This document shows positions 57,203 to 64,000 of a stretch of 64,000 nucleotides of DNA, piece after piece (position 1 is the stretch's first letter; the number at the start of each line of letters is the position of its first letter). Below the pieces are notes generated by a model, which worked only from the letters and a program-made list of their open reading frames with translations, ran no database searches and was not told the origin of the DNA. A program made the translations under genes and the position numbers. Source of the stretch: Kosakonia oryzae. GTDB taxonomy: Bacteria > Pseudomonadota > Gammaproteobacteria > Enterobacterales > Enterobacteriaceae. Where the stretch lies: positions 4,278,001 to 4,342,000 of the forward strand of contig NZ_CP014007.2 of assembly GCF_001658025.2 (NCBI RefSeq), written 5' to 3'.

Positions 57203-58312
57203 ATGAATACATTATTAATAACGGGCGTGACGGGATTTCTGGGTGGAGCGGTATTGGAAAAAATCCTCCACGGCAGTGAAGCCATAAATTTACTGCTGTT
57301 GGTAAGGGCAGAAGATAAAGAAGCCGGACTTGAGCGCGTTAAAAGCAACATGCGCAAGTTTGGTCTGACGGATGCGGAACTTAATACACTTGATACTTCG
57401 CAAATCCTGCTTGGGGATTTGGGCGAACCGGAAGGTTTCATCAACGATCCTGCGCTGGAAAGCGTCACTCACGTGCTGAACTGCGCGGCTGTTGCCTCTT
57501 TTGGCAATAACCCGCTGGTCTGGAAAGTGAATGTCGAAGGAACGCTGGCCTTTGCCCGCAGAATGTCGCAGGTAGAGGGCTTGCAGCGCTTCCTTCACGT
57601 CGGCACAGCGATGTCCTGTACGCCGGAACCGGATTCACTGGTGCCAGAAAGCGCAGAGTTTCACGAGAATGCCGAGCATCTGGTGGCCTATACGCGCTCC
57701 AAATCGACCATTGAGCAACTGATGCGCCAGGAGTGCCCGCAGATGCCGCTGGTGATTGCCCGCCCTTCTATTGTCGTCGGGCACACGCATCACGGATGTC
57801 TGCCATCAACCAGTATTTTCTGGGTCTTCAGTATGGGATTAATGTTGCAGAAATTTATGTGCTCACTGGAAGATCGCGTCGATGTTATCCCGGTCGATTA
57901 CTGTGCCGATGCGTTGCTGATGCTGCTGAAAGGCCAGGTCGCCCAGGGCGAAGTGGTGCACATCTCTGCCGGTGAAGAGAACAGCGTGCGTTTTGCTGAT
58001 ATTGATAAAGCGATGGCGCAAGCGCTGGAAAAAGCTCCGGTGGGTGATAAATACGCGCAGGTCAGTTACGAGACGCTGGTGAAAATGCGCCGTGAGTTGA
58101 AGGGCATTTTCGGCCCCTGTAATGAGCGGTTGATGTTGAAAGCGATGCGTTTGTACGGCGCGTTCGCCATGCTCAACGTGCGTTTCAGCAACGATAAGCT
58201 GCTGAGTATGGGCATGCCGAAGCCACCTCGCTTTACGGACTATATTGCCCGTTGCGTACAAACGACGCGCGGGCTAACAATCCCGCAGCAGATGGAAGTG
58301 GATTTCAAATAG
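57203..58312 (+). CDS. Extended SDR, thioester-reductase / male-sterility type
   Basis: The ATG at 57203 behind CTGGAGAGAT gives 369 residues. TGVTGFLGGAVLEKIL is the NAD(P)-binding motif; VLNCAAVASFG and the catalytic YTRSKST (YxxxK) follow, as does VIARPSIVVGHT. This is the NAD_binding_4 class, whose members reduce fatty acyl or carrier-protein thioesters. No carrier-protein domain or partner gene is attached, so the substrate is open. It is not part of the E. coli queE-eno interval. Confidence 0.87.
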   Translation: MNTLLITGVTGFLGGAVLEKILHGSEAINLLLLVRAEDKEAGLERVKSNMRKFGLTDAELNTLDTSQILLGDLGEPEGFINDPALESVTHVLNCAAVASFGNNPLVWKVNVEGTLAFARRMSQVEGLQRFLHVGTAMSCTPEPDSLVPESAEFHENAEHLVAYTRSKSTIEQLMRQECPQMPLVIARPSIVVGHTHHGCLPSTSIFWVFSMGLMLQKFMCSLEDRVDVIPVDYCADALLMLLKGQVAQGEVVHISAGEENSVRFADIDKAMAQALEKAPVGDKYAQVSYETLVKMRRELKGIFGPCNERLMLKAMRLYGAFAMLNVRFSNDKLLSMGMPKPPRFTDYIARCVQTTRGLTIPQQMEVDFK

Positions 58313-58314
58313 CC

Positions 58315-58349
58315 AAAAAAAATGCCAGTCAGATGACTGGCATTTTTCA
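58315..58349. terminator. Bidirectional terminator between the SDR gene and eno
   Basis: AATGCCAGTCA and TGACTGGCATT form a perfect 11-bp stem with A- and T-runs on either side, serving both convergent genes. Confidence 0.93.
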
Positions 58350-58368
58350 TTTCACTAAGGCCTGGCGA

Positions 58369-59821
<1,453 letters not shown>

Positions 59822-59867
59822 AACGAATGCTATTGGAGCGCCATTACAGCGCTGTCTTTGTATCTTT

Positions 59868-61857
<1,990 letters not shown>

Positions 61858-62649
61858 TTAAAGATCATGTTCCTGGCGTTTTACCTGTTGCCAGACATTT
61901 TCCATTGTTTCCAGATCCACACCGGTCATTTCCAGCCCGCGCTCGCGGACAATTCGCTCCACTTCGCGGAAACGACGCTCAAATTTCAGGTTCGCTTTTT
62001 GCAGCGCGACTTCCGCTTTTACCCCCAGATGGCGCGACAGATTTACCGTAGCAAACAGTAAATCGCCAACCTCTTCTTCCAGTCTTGCCTCATCCACAAC
62101 GGCCTGCTTTGCTTCGTCCATCACTTCGTCGATCTCTTCATAGACTTTATCGAGCACCGGGCCAAGCGACGTCCAGTCAAAACCAACGCCGGAGCAGCGT
62201 TTCTGGATTTTATGCGCGCGCATCAGCGCAGGCAGACTGTGGGGAATGTCGTCCAGCGCCGAGTGTTGCGCTTTCTCAGCACGTTCTTCGGTTTTGATTT
62301 GCTCCCAGCGCGCCAGCACTTCCGTGCTATTTCCGGCATGGGCGTCGCCAAAAATATGCGGGTGACGGCGTTCCAGTTTGTCGCTAATCGCCGCGCAGAC
62401 ATCGTTAAAATCAAAGCGTCCCTCTTCCTGCGCCATCCGCGCGTAAAACACCACCTGGAACAGTAGATCGCCCAATTCACCGCGCAGATCGTCAAAATCT
62501 TCCCGGTTGATGGCGTCCAGCACTTCGTACGTCTCTTCCAGCGTATAGGGCGCAATGGTGGCGTAGGTTTGTTCTTTGTCCCACGGGCAGCCGGTTTCCG
62601 GGTCGCGCAGGCGTTGCATAATCCCGAGCAGACGATCGATTTGAGTCAT
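61858..62649 (-). CDS. mazG: Nucleoside triphosphate pyrophosphohydrolase MazG
   Basis: A 263-residue protein, the E. coli length, with two MazG domains; metal-binding EExxE patterns appear in YTLEETYEVLDAI, GELGDLL and EEIDEVMDEA / EEEVGDLLF. It hydrolyses NTPs and can lower ppGpp-related signalling. It follows relA by 63 bases with a terminator in between; mazEF is absent. Confidence 0.97.
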   Translation of the reverse strand: MTQIDRLLGIMQRLRDPETGCPWDKEQTYATIAPYTLEETYEVLDAINREDFDDLRGELGDLLFQVVFYARMAQEEGRFDFNDVCAAISDKLERRHPHIFGDAHAGNSTEVLARWEQIKTEERAEKAQHSALDDIPHSLPALMRAHKIQKRCSGVGFDWTSLGPVLDKVYEEIDEVMDEAKQAVVDEARLEEEVGDLLFATVNLSRHLGVKAEVALQKANLKFERRFREVERIVRERGLEMTGVDLETMENVWQQVKRQEHDL

Positions 62650-62661
62650 GAGTCTTCCTGG

Positions 62662-62698
62662 TAAAAAATGGGATCCTCTCCGCTGACGGGAGAGGATC
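62662..62698 (-). terminator. relA terminator
   Basis: GATCCTCTCC and GGAGAGGATC form a 10-bp stem; on the minus strand it is followed by CCATTTTTTACC. Confidence 0.9.
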
Positions 62699-62712
62699 GG
62701 ATGAAGTGAAAA

Positions 62713-64000
62713 TCAGCCACCGTGCAGACGGCGGGCGTCGATAACGTCCGGCACCTGGTTGAGTTTGCCAAGCACACGGCCCAGCACCTGCAGGTTGTAG
62801 ATTTCGATATTCATATCGATGGTGGCAAGCTGTTCTTTGGTGTCGCTGCGGCTGGCAACGCCCAGCACGTTCACCTTCTCATTGGCGAGAATGGTGGTGA
62901 TATCGCGCAGCAGGCCGCTACGGTCGTTTGCCGTCACGCGCACCACCAGCGAGTATCCCGCCGAGTAGCTCTCGCCCCAGACGGCATCCACGATGCGCTC
63001 TGGCGCAACGGTGCGCAGCTCTTCCAGCTGATCGCAGTCGGCGCGGTGGATCGAGATCCCGCGGCCCTGGGTGATAAATCCAACGATTTCATCGCCCGGA
63101 ATCGGCTGGCAGCAGCGCGCAATGTGATGCATCAGATTACCTACGCCTTCCACCACCACACGACCATTGTCTTTGCTGCGGCTTTGCGGCGCATACGTTT
63201 TCTGCTGCAACTGTTTCAGCGCGGCGGCGTCCTGCTCTTCGGCGCTCGGTTTATTGAACTGCGATTGCAGGAAGTTCACCATCTGATTAAGACGGATATC
63301 GCCACCGCCAATCGCCGCCAGCAACTCTTCCAGCTCGTTAAAGTTGTAACGCGGCAGCAGATGTTTTTCCGCCTCTTTCAGGCTGATCCCCAGATGCGCC
63401 AGCTCATCGTCGAGGATCTGCCGTCCGGCAAGAATGTTTTTGTCGCGATCCTGCTTACGGAACCAGGCGTGGATCTTCGAACGCCCGCGGCTGGTTGTCA
63501 CATAGCCGAGGTTCGGATTCAGCCAGTCGCGGCTTGGGTTCGGCTGCTTCTGGGTGATAATTTCAACCTGGTCGCCCATCTGCAACTGGTAAGTAAAGGG
63601 AACGATGCGCCCGCCGATCTTCGCGCCAATGCAACGATGCCCTACGTCGCTGTGAATGTGGTAGGCAAAGTCCAGCGGCGTGGAGCCGGCAGGCAGATCG
63701 ACCACGTCACCCTTCGGCGTAAACACATACACCCGATCGTCAAAGACTTGGCTGCGGACTTCATCCAGCATTTCGCCGGAATCGGCCATCTCTTCCTGCC
63801 AGGCGATCAGTTTACGCAGCCAGGCAATCCTGTCTTCATGCGCTGAACGCGGGCTGCCGGCAACTGCCGTCCCCTCTTTGTACTTCCAGTGTGCGGCAAC
63901 GCCCAGCTCTGCGTCTTCATGCATCTGGCGGGTACGAATCTGGATTTCAACGGTTTTCCCGCCCGGCCCCAGAACTACCGTATGAATAGACTGATAACCG
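62713..64000 (-). CDS. relA: GTP pyrophosphokinase RelA, C-terminal part (runs off right edge)
   Basis: About 429 residues are in the window; E. coli RelA has 744. The frame continues upstream of the internal Met at 63924 to the edge. Visible are the end of the synthetase domain (GYQSIHT, AELGVAAHWKYKEG), the TGS domain (VYVFTPKGDVVDLPAGSTPL), the conserved-cysteine zinc-finger domain (HHIARCCQPIPGDEI, GISIHRADC) and the C-terminal ACT/RRM domain (VVRVTANDRSGLLRDITTIL). It makes (p)ppGpp on ribosomes with uncharged tRNA. Confidence 0.98.
   Translation of the reverse strand, partial: GYQSIHTVVLGPGGKTVEIQIRTRQMHEDAELGVAAHWKYKEGTAVAGSPRSAHEDRIAWLRKLIAWQEEMADSGEMLDEVRSQVFDDRVYVFTPKGDVVDLPAGSTPLDFAYHIHSDVGHRCIGAKIGGRIVPFTYQLQMGDQVEIITQKQPNPSRDWLNPNLGYVTTSRGRSKIHAWFRKQDRDKNILAGRQILDDELAHLGISLKEAEKHLLPRYNFNELEELLAAIGGGDIRLNQMVNFLQSQFNKPSAEEQDAAALKQLQQKTYAPQSRSKDNGRVVVEGVGNLMHHIARCCQPIPGDEIVGFITQGRGISIHRADCDQLEELRTVAPERIVDAVWGESYSAGYSLVVRVTANDRSGLLRDITTILANEKVNVLGVASRSDTKEQLATIDMNIEIYNLQVLGRVLGKLNQVPDVIDARRLHGG

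Overview
The window is chromosomal DNA of an Enterobacteriaceae member from outside the Escherichia core, probably of the Enterobacter/Kosakonia/Klebsiella type. About 20 genes have lengths and motifs close to their E. coli counterparts (proA, proB, phoE, crl, frsA, gpt, pepD, dinB, yafK, yafJ, gmhA, fadE, yafV, cysHIJ, queD, ygcW, queE, eno, pyrG, mazG, relA). The genus cannot be fixed from sequence reading alone.

Region 1 (1-16.9 kb) is accessory metabolism. It starts with the 5' end of a TonB-dependent siderophore receptor behind a Fur-like box and a divergent AraC regulator. Next comes a sugar locus: binding protein, two permeases, MalK-type ATPase, a GNAT acetyltransferase, a BadF-type sugar kinase, a ROK repressor and a Gfo/Idh/MocA oxidoreductase. 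Together these look like amino-sugar uptake and processing. A NIPSNAP-like small protein and an IS3 orfA remnant follow. Then comes a second catabolic operon: a DeoR-HTH/ribokinase fusion, a DapA-type aldolase, a YhcH-type protein and an ACS-family MFS transporter. An AraC/GyrI-like regulator closes the region.

Region 2 (about 16.9-22.7 kb) is an AT-rich integrative element next to tRNA-Thr (thrW). It carries a P4-type integrase, an AlpA-type regulator, an unknown acidic protein and, as apparent cargo, a SIR2-like plus P-loop NTPase protein of about 849 residues. That protein is the best candidate here for a little-described (probably anti-phage) system. The alpA leader can fold so that its own Shine-Dalgarno is paired.

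Region 3 (22.7-40.4 kb) runs thrW - methyl-accepting chemotaxis protein - proA-proB / phoE / crl / frsA / gpt / pepD / dinB / yafK / yafJ / gmhA / fadE / yafV, in E. coli order apart from the inserted chemoreceptor. Recognisable control sites are a PHO box (phoE), a LexA box (dinB) and a FadR site (fadE).

Region 4 (40.4-64 kb) begins with REP repeats. It continues with a seven-gene GntR / Opp-type ABC transporter / gamma-glutamyltransferase operon, a structured intergenic block, a beta-hydroxyacid dehydrogenase, cysHIJ, queD, ygcW, queE, an extended SDR, eno, pyrG, mazG and the 3' part of relA. In E. coli K-12 the yafV side lies near minute 5 and the cysH-relA side near minute 62. The join and gene orientations are what an inversion around oriC would produce. 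mazEF is missing between relA and mazG, and no CRISPR-cas genes lie beside cysH in this window.
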